From Planctomycetota bacterium (GTDB taxonomy: Bacteria; Planctomycetota; Phycisphaerae; Sedimentisphaerales; Anaerobacaceae), in the NCBI GenBank assembly GCA_023135255.1, contig JAGLTN010000123.1:1-6055 (forward strand): a stretch of DNA of 6,055 bases, given 5' to 3'. Positions 1 to 6,055 of the stretch are shown in pieces. A model generated the notes under the pieces. It was not told where the DNA came from. It saw nothing but the letters and a program-made list of their open reading frames with translations, and made no database searches. A program made the translations under genes and the position numbers. Each line of letters begins with the position of its first letter. Positions within the stretch are counted from its first letter, which is position 1.

Positions 1-464
1 ACAAGCCAACCCGCAATCGAATCAGGCGGGAACTGCTGGTCAACATTGAGAGTAAGGAAACTTTTTTCAAGACTCTTAGCAGAGACTACCGGCTGACAAA
101 TCGCCTGTATCGGGGTGCATAAAACACAAGGCTGTTTTTGTGGTGAAAGCATCTTGAGCAGAATACGTAATCTCTCACTGCTTATTTCATCAGAGGCATC
201 TATGAATTCGTCCTGATTTTCCCAGGCTTTGAAAACATCAACCTGACCATCGAAAAAAACATTCAGGTCATCAGCAGCATTATCAGCGTCATCGATATGA
301 GGACGAATGTATAATACAGGCCTGCGGATGCTTTCTGCAATACAACCAACCAAAGCAGGAGTGAATGACCCCCAAGTGCCTGCTACGTTTATAACATCGC
401 CGCTTGTGATAGCTTTGGCTGCTTCAATAAGTTTCTTAACAGTTGTGTTTTTCTGTAAATTCAT
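1..464 (-). CDS. mfd: Transcription-repair coupling factor Mfd, N-terminal part (runs off the left edge)
   Basis: Mfd is a cytoplasmic ATP-dependent translocase that removes RNA polymerase stalled at DNA lesions and recruits UvrA for nucleotide excision repair. The window holds only the first 154 codons, about an eighth of a usual Mfd of roughly 1,100 residues. They cover the start of the UvrB-homology module. Recognisable stretches are 'GTWGSFTPALV' (29-39), a degenerate Walker A region as expected for Mfd, which lost ATPase activity in this module; 'RPVLYIRPHIDDADNAADDL' (48-67); 'SSERLRILLKML' (95-106); and 'TPIQAICQPV' (117-126). The frame is open to base 1 with no stop. The start chosen is the ATG at 464; in-frame ATGs at 506 and 521 also exist before a TAG at 528-530. 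None of these has a convincing Shine-Dalgarno. It lies 80 nt downstream of tkt on the same strand. The family call rests on sequence pattern recalled from known Mfd proteins; the helicase motifs lie outside the window. Confidence 0.88.
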   Translation of the reverse strand, partial: MNLQKNTTVKKLIEAAKAITSGDVINVAGTWGSFTPALVGCIAESIRRPVLYIRPHIDDADNAADDLNVFFDGQVDVFKAWENQDEFIDASDEISSERLRILLKMLSPQKQPCVLCTPIQAICQPVVSAKSLEKSFLTLNVDQQFPPDSIAGWL

Positions 465-501
465 AATAAAAATAACGACGGGCCGCTTCCGCCAGCAACC
501 C
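465..501 (-). terminator. Possible intrinsic terminator or attenuator between tkt and mfd
   Basis: Read on the minus strand, GGGTTGC (501-495) can pair with GCGGCCC (486-480) to form a 7-bp stem with two G-U pairs and an 8-nt loop. It is followed by a U-rich tail, GTCGTTATTTTTATT (479-465). It begins 43 nt after the tkt stop codon, which suits a tkt terminator. The tail is broken by A and C residues, and the mfd ATG follows at once, so partial termination or a structure in the mfd leader is also possible. Confidence 0.4.
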
Positions 502-544
502 GCCATTATAATATCAAACATCCACAACTAAAGCTACTAACCTA

Positions 545-2572
545 TTATTTGGCAATGGATTTTTTTGCAGCTTCGACAACAGCATCAACTGTAATGCCGA
601 AATGCTCAAAGCACAAATTCTGCGGCCCGGAAGTCCCAAAGCCCTTCATGCCGACAAACTCACCTTTGTCGCCAATATATTTGTGCCAACCAAGCTCTAT
701 TGCTGCTTCAACGCCAACTCTTGCTTTGACACCCGGCAGAATAACATTGTCTTTGTATTGTTGGCTTTGCTCTTCGAACAATTCCCAACTCACCATAGAA
801 ACGACTTGCGCTTTTATTGATTGCTGGGCTAATTTATCTGCTGCCTGCATCGCCAATGAAACTTCTGAACCGCTTGCCAGAAGCTGGACGTCGGGCGAAT
901 CCGTTTTAACTACAACATAAGCACCTTTGGTTACACCAACTGCCGCTGAACCATATTTTTCCTGATCGAGTATGGGAAGTCCCTGCCTTGTCAGAAGAAG
1001 TGCTGCGGGTCTGTCATTATTTTTAAGTATATATTCCCATGCATAAGCTGTCTCATACGCATCCGCGGGTCTGAACACAATAAGGTTCGGTATCGCTCTT
1101 AACGAAGCCAGCTGTTCAACAGGCTGATGCGTAGGGCCATCTTCTCCAACGCCGATACTGTCATGTGTCCATATAAATATTGACGGATATTTTGAAATTG
1201 CTGCAACTCTGACCGCACCTCTCATATAATCGGAGAATACCATAAAAGTCCCGCCATAAGGACGAATCATACCACCAACAGCCATGCCGTTCATAATTGC
1301 CCCCATTGCATGTTCCCTTACACCATAGCGGATGTATCTGCCTGAAGGATTGTTTTTTTGATAATCTTGGGCGCCGGTGAACCACGTATTGTTAGAAGGC
1401 GTCAAGTCTGCTGAACCACCAATTACAAAAGGCAACTTCGGCATCAAAGTATCTAATGTAATACCAGATGCTTTCCTTGTCGCCATTGATGAACCTGCTT
1501 CAAATTTAGCAGTAACTTCGTCGATATCAAATTTCACTTTGCCGCGAATAGCATCACTAAACATCATTGCCAATTCAGGATATTCGTTGCTGTAATCGGC
1601 AAACATTTTATTCCACTTCTGCCCAAGCTCGGCGCCTTTTTTCTGAACTGTTGCCATGCGGTCTTTTACTTCCTTCGGCACGACAAAACTCTTATCCGGG
1701 TCCCAGCCATATTTTTCTTTAATAAGGGCAATCTCATCATCACCCAATGGTGAACCATGGGCCTTAGCAGTATCCTGAAGGTTCGGACTTCCATAGGCGA
1801 TATGAGTTCTGATCTTAATAAGTGAAGGCTTACCCTTTGCGTTCTCAGCGTTCTGCAATGCTTTTTCAAAGCTTTCCATATCATTGCCGTCACCGCCTAC
1901 AACCTCAACATGCCAGCCATAAGCTTCAAATCTTTTTGCAACATCTTCAGTAAACGAGACAGCCGTGTCACCATCAATTGTGATGTGGTTGTCATCATAT
2001 ATCAAAACAAGATTATCAAGACCAAGGTGTCCCGCCAGAGAGCAGCTTTCCGAACTCAACCCTTCCTGCATACAACCATCGCCGCAAATCGAATAAATCT
2101 TATGATCTATAATAGGGAAACCATCACGGTTAAATATCGACGCGAGATGTTTTTCCTCAATTGCCATACCCACTGCATTAGAAAGCCCCTGTCCCAAAGG
2201 ACCGGTAGTAGCTTCAATACCTCTGCTTGGGTTAAATTCAGGATGACCAGCTGTTTTGCTGCCAAGCTGCCTGAAATTCTTAAGGTCATCAAGACTGATA
2301 TCATAGCCATTGAGATGCAAGAGTGAATAAAGCAGCATCCCGCCATGGCCTGCGGAAAGAATAAATCTATCCCTGTTTTGCCAGGTTGGGTTCGCTGGAT
2401 TATGGTTCATATACTTTGACCAGAGCACATACGCCGCCGGTGCCATACCCATAGTCATGCCTGGGTGACCAGACTTTGCTGCCTGCACACCTTCCATCGA
2501 TAAAAACCGTATGGTCTGAATACAAAGTTCATCAAGCTGTGAGAGACCGGGGTTCTTCTTAATTTCGCTCAT
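545..2572 (-). CDS. tkt: Transketolase (ThDP-dependent), complete
   Basis: Transketolase moves two-carbon ketol units between sugar phosphates in the non-oxidative pentose phosphate pathway, using thiamine diphosphate and a divalent metal in the cytoplasm. The 675-residue length fits the family. Residues counted from the ATG at 2572: His36 in 'SGHPG', His76 in 'SAGHGG', 'GPLGQGLSNAVG' (124-135), the ThDP/metal motif 'GDGCMQEG' (164-171) with Asn195, His272, 'TRKASG' (365-370), 'GGSADLTPSN' (385-394), the catalytic Glu420 in 'VREHAMG', the transketolase signature 'GEDGPTHQPVE' (476-486) with His482, and Arg529 in 'TRQGLP'. All expected cofactor and substrate residues are present. An ATG three codons upstream (2581) is possible, but AGGA at 2584-2581 lies 8 nt before the 2572 ATG and directly abuts the earlier one, so 2572 is preferred. 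The gene ends with TAA at 547-545. It follows the secreted-protein gene and precedes mfd on the same strand. Confidence 0.96.
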   Translation of the reverse strand: MSEIKKNPGLSQLDELCIQTIRFLSMEGVQAAKSGHPGMTMGMAPAAYVLWSKYMNHNPANPTWQNRDRFILSAGHGGMLLYSLLHLNGYDISLDDLKNFRQLGSKTAGHPEFNPSRGIEATTGPLGQGLSNAVGMAIEEKHLASIFNRDGFPIIDHKIYSICGDGCMQEGLSSESCSLAGHLGLDNLVLIYDDNHITIDGDTAVSFTEDVAKRFEAYGWHVEVVGGDGNDMESFEKALQNAENAKGKPSLIKIRTHIAYGSPNLQDTAKAHGSPLGDDEIALIKEKYGWDPDKSFVVPKEVKDRMATVQKKGAELGQKWNKMFADYSNEYPELAMMFSDAIRGKVKFDIDEVTAKFEAGSSMATRKASGITLDTLMPKLPFVIGGSADLTPSNNTWFTGAQDYQKNNPSGRYIRYGVREHAMGAIMNGMAVGGMIRPYGGTFMVFSDYMRGAVRVAAISKYPSIFIWTHDSIGVGEDGPTHQPVEQLASLRAIPNLIVFRPADAYETAYAWEYILKNNDRPAALLLTRQGLPILDQEKYGSAAVGVTKGAYVVVKTDSPDVQLLASGSEVSLAMQAADKLAQQSIKAQVVSMVSWELFEEQSQQYKDNVILPGVKARVGVEAAIELGWHKYIGDKGEFVGMKGFGTSGPQNLCFEHFGITVDAVVEAAKKSIAK

Positions 2573-2580
2573 AAAGTCCA

Positions 2581-2584
2581 TCCT
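2581..2584 (-). promoter_or_regulatory. Ribosome binding site of tkt
   Basis: AGGA on the minus strand lies 8 nt upstream of the ATG at 2572. It overlaps the alternative ATG at 2581, so its spacing supports the shorter start. Confidence 0.5.
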
Positions 2585-2630
2585 AAAATGAAAGTTTACA
2601 ATTCATCTGCTATCAAAAACAGACGCTCAG

Positions 2631-2657
2631 ATTATCGTAGAAACCTCATTTTAGCAA
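2631..2657 (-). promoter_or_regulatory. Candidate tkt promoter, proximal
   Basis: Minus strand TTGCTA (2657-2652) and GATAAT (2636-2631) are separated by 15 nt, which is short for sigma-70. An overlapping extended -10 form, TGCTAAAAT (2656-2648), is an alternative. The location, about 60 nt before the tkt start, is suitable, but the match is only fair. Confidence 0.3.
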
Positions 2658-2679
2658 GTCTTTTTAGCTATTGAGCCAA

Positions 2680-2716
2680 TTTATACCCTTCAGGGTAAGA
2701 AATGCCCGCGAATAAA
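2680..2716 (-). promoter_or_regulatory. Candidate tkt promoter, distal, with a repeat over the -35 region
   Basis: Minus strand TATAAA (2685-2680) is preceded by GGG. The 10-mer AAGGGTATAA (2690-2681) is identical to the -10 region of the strong promoter before the secreted-protein gene (5421-5412). No good -35 hexamer stands 17 nt upstream; instead the position is overlapped by one copy of a 12-bp direct repeat. This would suit a regulator-dependent promoter, but that is inference. A 5-bp hairpin (TACCC/GGGTA, 2684-2697) overlaps the -10. Confidence 0.3.
2705..2716. repeat. 12-bp direct repeat, copy 1, in the tkt upstream region
   Basis: CCCGCGAATAAA on the plus strand is an exact copy of the sequence at 2746-2757. 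It lies between the secreted-protein stop and the tkt start. Confidence 0.7.
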
Positions 2717-2720
2717 TCCT

Positions 2721-2741
2721 TAACTTGTCATTTTTAAGTTA
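2721..2741. repeat. 6-bp inverted repeat between the two direct repeats
   Basis: TAACTT (2721-2726) and AAGTTA (2736-2741) are inverted copies with a 9-nt loop. They sit exactly between the two 12-bp direct repeats. The stem is AT-rich and weak, and it has no U-rich tail on the minus strand, so it is not a convincing terminator. Confidence 0.4.
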
Positions 2742-2757
2742 TTTACCCGCGAATAAA
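2742..2757. repeat. 12-bp direct repeat, copy 2, within an imperfect palindrome
   Basis: CCCGCGAATAAA occupies 2746-2757, 41 bp from copy 1, about four helical turns. The wider 16-mer at 2742-2757 has the symmetric pattern TTTAnnCGCGnnTAAA, with 12 of 16 positions agreeing with its reverse complement. This is the form expected of a dimeric regulator site. Copy 1 keeps the repeat but loses the outer TTTA arm. Confidence 0.5.
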
Positions 2758-2822
2758 CGGTGAAATTCAATTGCGATCAGTATAAAGACTTCTGAGCGAT
2801 TTAAAAAGAAACACAACGAACA

Positions 2823-5297
2823 TTAAGGGCAAGTTTTGAGCCAGTCCTGAGCAAGAATCGCAAAATCTTTAAAATTGATCATATTAGTCGTATCCCCAGC
2901 GAGATTGAGCCCTTCGTCAGATTCCAACCATTTAAGCACCATTGACCGTAAATCCTTATTGTCAACTGTTTTGTCGTTATTATAGTCAGCTGCAAATGCT
3001 GTCGTGGTGAATGACCAGACAGGGCTTGGTATCCCGCCGCATTGGTTTTTAGAAACAACTTTCCAGTAATATGTAACATAAGGATCAGGAGTAGGCGTCG
3101 CTATAAATCTGAAAATATTCGCATGGAAATTCGGCACAATCAAATCTTGAGGAGGGTTTTGGGTATCTAAATAGAGATCGTACCTATCCGGAGGCAACGG
3201 CACGAGTGATGCGAATTCCTTTGCCCTTGTAACAATTTCCCAGTCCGGACAGCCACCGTCAGGACAATTGAGAGAATGATCACAATCATATTCTGCGACA
3301 AAATCATTAGCACTATTGGCATCGTGAGATAATATTCCCTCTACAACCCAGGTATTTACATTAAAGACAGGTGAGCCGCTGCTTCTTGTATAGCTGTCAA
3401 GATTGGTTTTAAAAAATGAAGATGCGGTGTTATTCTTTACGACTCCGCCATCGGTCAGTTTCTTAGGCAAACCAAGAGGATAACCAACAGTATACAACTG
3501 CTGAACATCTGAAACTTTACCATCTCTTCTTATTGTAAGAGGCCCATAACCTGTTACAGGCCTGTCAAGTTTTATCAGTGCCCAGTCGGGTGCACCTGTC
3601 TGGATTGCAATTATCTCATCAGCGTAATAAACTTTTGAACTTTCTACAGTCGTAACCGGCGTTGAGGCATCTTCCATTACAAAACCAAAAACAAACGCCA
3701 TATCTTCAAGATTAAGTAGTTGCGCGCACTGACCGGATGTAGCCATAATATCATTAGCAACAAGAAAAGCTGAGCCGATCGCTGGATTAGGTTGATTTAT
3801 GAAAGGCTCAGAACTGCAAAGATAATGCCCCGTCTCTAACGGATCTTCCCTGACATACCATTGGCTCAATGTTTCTATAGGCAAAGCAAAAGTTTCATCG
3901 TGATTATCATGCAAGTCTGCTTTGTCGAGGATCGCAGCAACAGGCAGCATTGTTCTACGTCTGTCGAAATCTGTTATCTGATAAACATCCTTACGGTTAT
4001 CGCTGCCGTAAATTATTTTTTGCGACCCAATATCTACCGTTGTTTCAGTTTCTTCAATTTCAGTATTAGTTTCACCAACGAAGCTGCTTTGCCCCACAGT
4101 CAAGTCAACATTCCAGGCAAGAATAAGATCATCTACCAGAACACGCCCCTGCCCATCAGACGGCACGGGGTTGGTCGCAGGCGAAGGCATAACACAAGCA
4201 ATCTGTTCAAGCTTTATAACATAATCGCCCACGCTATAACCATAACCAGCAAGCCTTATATAAAAAGTATTGCCCTGCTCCACATACATAGTAATCTCTG
4301 ACTGGTAAGTTCCACGTGCATCATCATTACAAGCCAGCTCATTGCCGCCGCAACCGTCATAAACTGTTAAGGTAGTATCAAAATTACTGCCCTGCGTTGT
4401 TATTGTCGCCATGCCGCTTTCATCGGGAGTATATTTGAACCATACATCATTGCTATCATTATTAACACATTCACTGCCGCCTGCACCTGTAGCAAAATCA
4501 GTTAATCCATTATATTCTGTGCCTTTGGTAATTACCGTTGCGGAACTGCAATTGTTATTTTCGGGCGGACCATAATTAAACCTTATCCACCATTCTATAA
4601 TTTGTCCATATCCAACACCGCAATAACTACCATTGCATACTTCCTCAACGCAAAAATACCAGACCTGTGCAATAGGCTGACGTTTGAAATCTTCAATGCC
4701 GTACGATTGAAGACTAATATTAAACGCCACTCGATCAAATATAGTATACTCTACACTACCATTTTGATTTTTGATTTTTCCAAGAAGACATTCTGTTGTA
4801 AATCCAACCATCTGAACTCCCACAGTGACATCTATCTTATACACAAGGCCATCACCGAAAGACGTCATATCTATAGGACTACACACCGCTCCTGCGCCAG
4901 AATAATAATCTGGAATAACATACTGAAATACATTCTTAAACCAAGCAGTAGTGCTTAATAAAACAGGGGTAACTCCTATATCTGTCGTCATTTGCTGGTC
5001 GATATCTGTCTGAGTTGAATACAAAACGTATCGACTTAAAATATTCACCTCAACGTCAGCATCTATAAGTGCCTGAACGTCAACCTGGGGTATTTCCGCT
5101 ATTACTCTTGCGGGGTCCTCCAGCGATTCGATCTGGCTGCCTGGAGCTGTGTCAAGTGACGCTATGTCTTGGGCTGAAATTTGTTTTGTAAGAAATATCT
5201 CTGCTTTGCAGTATTTAACATAACTGTCCTGACTAAAAACAGCTGTGGATATTATTAGAACATTTAAAACTGTTAATATTATGTTTTTTTTCATCAT
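2823..5297 (-). CDS. Secreted multidomain protein with PPC-like, V8/trypsin-like pseudoprotease, FN3-like and dockerin-like domains
   Basis: Residues are counted from the ATG at 5297 (824 aa). Residues 1-22 are a Sec signal peptide: two Lys, a hydrophobic core, then 'AVFS|Q'. Residues 23-243 are unassigned. Residues 244-368 resemble a PPC (pre-peptidase C-terminal) domain, including 'NDVWFKYTPDESG' and 'FDTTLTVYDGC'. Residues 371-397 look like the first half of an FN3-like module. A V8-like (S1B) serine protease domain spans about 423-700, with 'IIYGSDNRKDV', Asp571 in 'DWALIKL' and Ser640 in 'SSGSPVF'. The usual 'TAGHC' reads 'TSGQC', so the catalytic His is Gln523, and Arg638 replaces the oxyanion Gly. 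Residues 703-767 complete the FN3-like module ('TYYWKVV', 'VWSFTT'). Residues 769-824 are dockerin-like, with one good Ca loop (Asp771, Asn773, Asp775, Asp782) and a degenerate second. A TTG at 5303 is in frame, but GAGG 7 nt before the 5297 ATG decides the start. It is likely exported, and proteolysis is doubtful. Confidence 0.9.
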   Translation of the reverse strand: MMKKNIILTVLNVLIISTAVFSQDSYVKYCKAEIFLTKQISAQDIASLDTAPGSQIESLEDPARVIAEIPQVDVQALIDADVEVNILSRYVLYSTQTDIDQQMTTDIGVTPVLLSTTAWFKNVFQYVIPDYYSGAGAVCSPIDMTSFGDGLVYKIDVTVGVQMVGFTTECLLGKIKNQNGSVEYTIFDRVAFNISLQSYGIEDFKRQPIAQVWYFCVEEVCNGSYCGVGYGQIIEWWIRFNYGPPENNNCSSATVITKGTEYNGLTDFATGAGGSECVNNDSNDVWFKYTPDESGMATITTQGSNFDTTLTVYDGCGGNELACNDDARGTYQSEITMYVEQGNTFYIRLAGYGYSVGDYVIKLEQIACVMPSPATNPVPSDGQGRVLVDDLILAWNVDLTVGQSSFVGETNTEIEETETTVDIGSQKIIYGSDNRKDVYQITDFDRRRTMLPVAAILDKADLHDNHDETFALPIETLSQWYVREDPLETGHYLCSSEPFINQPNPAIGSAFLVANDIMATSGQCAQLLNLEDMAFVFGFVMEDASTPVTTVESSKVYYADEIIAIQTGAPDWALIKLDRPVTGYGPLTIRRDGKVSDVQQLYTVGYPLGLPKKLTDGGVVKNNTASSFFKTNLDSYTRSSGSPVFNVNTWVVEGILSHDANSANDFVAEYDCDHSLNCPDGGCPDWEIVTRAKEFASLVPLPPDRYDLYLDTQNPPQDLIVPNFHANIFRFIATPTPDPYVTYYWKVVSKNQCGGIPSPVWSFTTTAFAADYNNDKTVDNKDLRSMVLKWLESDEGLNLAGDTTNMINFKDFAILAQDWLKTCP

Positions 5298-5304
5298 TCC
5301 CAAA

Positions 5305-5308
5305 CCTC
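5305..5308 (-). promoter_or_regulatory. Ribosome binding site of the secreted-protein gene
   Basis: GAGG on the minus strand stands 7 nt before the ATG at 5297. It is only 1 nt from the alternative TTG at 5303, so it favours the ATG. Confidence 0.6.
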
Positions 5309-5325
5309 ATATTGTGACATAACTG

Positions 5326-5353
5326 ATTATAAAGGAAACTCTTACCGCAACAA
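5326..5353 (-). promoter_or_regulatory. Second candidate promoter of the secreted-protein gene (P2)
   Basis: Minus strand TTGTTG (5353-5348), a 16-nt spacer and a perfect TATAAT (5331-5326). A start near 5319 would give a leader of about 20 nt. The -35 is weaker than in the upstream promoter. Confidence 0.4.
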
Positions 5354-5410
5354 TACCTCTTAACTCCGAATCCATTCACATCACTTGGTCATCCTGACTG
5401 TGGATAGCGG

Positions 5411-5439
5411 ATTATACCCTTTTAAAAAGCTAAAGTCAA
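5411..5439 (-). promoter_or_regulatory. Sigma-70 promoter of the secreted-protein gene (P1)
   Basis: Minus strand TTGACT (5439-5434), exactly 17 nt of spacer, and a perfect TATAAT (5416-5411). Transcription would start near 5404 and give a leader of about 107 nt. It lies just past the terminator of the upstream gene, so the secreted-protein gene is probably its own transcription unit. Confidence 0.75.
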
Positions 5440-5475
5440 GCATTAAAATCCAATAAATCCTCAACCTATGGATGT

Positions 5476-5513
5476 AAAAAAAGGCACAACCTGATTATCA
5501 AGCTGTGCCTTTT
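5476..5513 (-). terminator. Intrinsic terminator of the SMP-30/gluconolactonase-like gene
   Basis: Read on the minus strand, AAAAGGCACA (5513-5504) pairs with TGTGCCTTTT (5488-5479), and the stem continues inward for six more pairs to a 3-nt loop (5497-5495), 16 pairs in all. A run of seven U follows GTGCC (5482-5476). Two inner pairs (5503/5489 and 5501/5491) are G-U on the minus strand but A-C mismatches on the plus strand, so the structure is best for the minus transcript. It starts 36 nt after the stop codon at 5550. Confidence 0.85.
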
Positions 5514-5549
5514 ATCGACAAATTAAGGGGTTAAATGTAACTATAAAGC

Positions 5550-6055
5550 TCAATCAAAGAACAAACCGGGCTTGGATTTTGACTCTATTTTTACTCCTTC
5601 GACATTGGCATCAACACTGTAGAGTCCGGTAACAGCAGTTATAAATAAAGTTTTATTATCTCGGCCTCCAAAGCAAACATTAGCAGGCGGCTCAGGAACC
5701 TTTATCCGGGCGATTTGCTCGCCTTTGGGATTGATCACCAGAACTGAACTGCTCGGCTGAGAGGTAAGATAAATATTCCCCCTGCTGTCAACTGTCACGC
5801 CGTCACTTCCCTGATTAAAAAAAAGTCGTTTGTCCGATAAGGAAGCATCAGGGTTGATCTTATAAACCCATATTTTGCTGTCACCATGATCGACAACATA
5901 AAGTATGCTGCCGTCGGGTGAACCTATGATGCCGTTAGGTCTGACAAAATCATCAATGACACGTGACAATTTGCCATCTTTATTCAGGTAATACACACCC
6001 TCGATCTTCATCTGCATATTATCTTTTTTGCCATATCTTGGGTCAGTGAAATATA
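5550..6055 (-). CDS. SMP-30/gluconolactonase-family beta-propeller protein, C-terminal part (runs off the right edge)
   Basis: This family folds as a six-bladed beta-propeller with one catalytic divalent metal; many members hydrolyse sugar lactones such as gluconolactone. The window holds the last 167 codons. The frame stays open to the right edge: upstream of the in-frame ATG at 6017 it reads 'YFTDPRYG', a typical internal propeller strand of this family, so that ATG is not the start. Further family marks are 'GVYYL', 'RPNGIIGSPDGSILYVVD' with a likely metal-ligand Asn (5934-5936), and 'GSDGVTVDSRGNIYLT' with the likely catalytic Asp (5802-5804). A late stretch, 'PANVCFGGRDNKTLFIT', is also typical. 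The gene stops at TGA (5552-5550) and is followed by a strong terminator. Any signal peptide and the first half of the propeller lie outside the window, so location and exact substrate cannot be told. Confidence 0.87.
   Translation of the reverse strand, partial: YFTDPRYGKKDNMQMKIEGVYYLNKDGKLSRVIDDFVRPNGIIGSPDGSILYVVDHGDSKIWVYKINPDASLSDKRLFFNQGSDGVTVDSRGNIYLTSQPSSSVLVINPKGEQIARIKVPEPPANVCFGGRDNKTLFITAVTGLYSVDANVEGVKIESKSKPGLFFD

Noticed and set aside
307..531. Plus-strand open frame of 74 codons
   Set aside because: It lies antisense to the start of mfd, whose minus-strand frame gives a clear family match.
1910..2326. Plus-strand open frame of 138 codons within tkt
   Set aside because: It is antisense to conserved transketolase sequence, and its translation has no recognisable domain.
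2758..2822. Terminator for the secreted-protein gene
   Set aside because: Only 4-bp stems such as TCAG/CTGA could be found after the stop codon, and none has a U-rich tail in the right place.
3861..4301. Plus-strand open frame of 146 codons, and a similar one at 4602-4958
   Set aside because: Both are antisense to the secreted-protein gene. Their translations look like shadow frames rich in Ile, Ser and Thr with no domain.
5399..5407. DnaA-box-like 9-mer (CTATCCACA on the minus strand, 8 of 9 matches)
   Set aside because: It is a single imperfect site with no cluster, AT-rich unwinding region or dnaA nearby; chance is the simplest explanation.
5550..6017. Taking the ATG at 6017 as the start of the SMP-30-like gene
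   Set aside because: The frame continues to the window edge and the upstream residues 'YFTDPRYG' are typical of the interior of this family.

Overview
The window reads as Planctomycetota, most likely class Phycisphaerae. The main clue is a large secreted protein that ends in a dockerin-like segment finishing 'FKDFAILAQDWL', a style of C-terminus that I associate with secreted proteins of this group. It also carries PPC-like and fibronectin-like modules of the same flavour. Base composition is moderate to AT-rich. The assignment is an inference from domain style and no marker gene was tested.

All four genes are on the minus strand, so transcription runs from right to left. From the right edge they are: (1) the C-terminal part of an SMP-30/gluconolactonase-type beta-propeller (5550-6055, 5' end outside the window), closed by a strong intrinsic terminator; (2) a secreted multidomain protein of 824 residues (2823-5297), preceded by a near-consensus sigma-70 promoter and a roughly 107-nt leader; (3) a complete transketolase, tkt (545-2572); (4) the N-terminal 154 codons of the transcription-repair coupling factor mfd (464 to the left edge). 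The two longer gaps (2582-2822 and 5304-5549) hold promoters, a terminator and short repeats, and I saw no RNA gene, CRISPR array or mobile element.

The genes do not form an obvious pathway. tkt and mfd are housekeeping genes that may share a transcript, although a hairpin with a U-rich tail lies between them. The secreted protein has its own promoter. It is the most interesting object here: its V8/trypsin-like domain keeps the catalytic Asp and Ser, but the catalytic His is Gln and the oxyanion-hole Gly is Arg, so it looks like a pseudoprotease. That domain also appears to sit inside a split fibronectin-type-III-like module. The tkt upstream region has a pair of exact 12-bp repeats 41 bp apart beside a candidate promoter.
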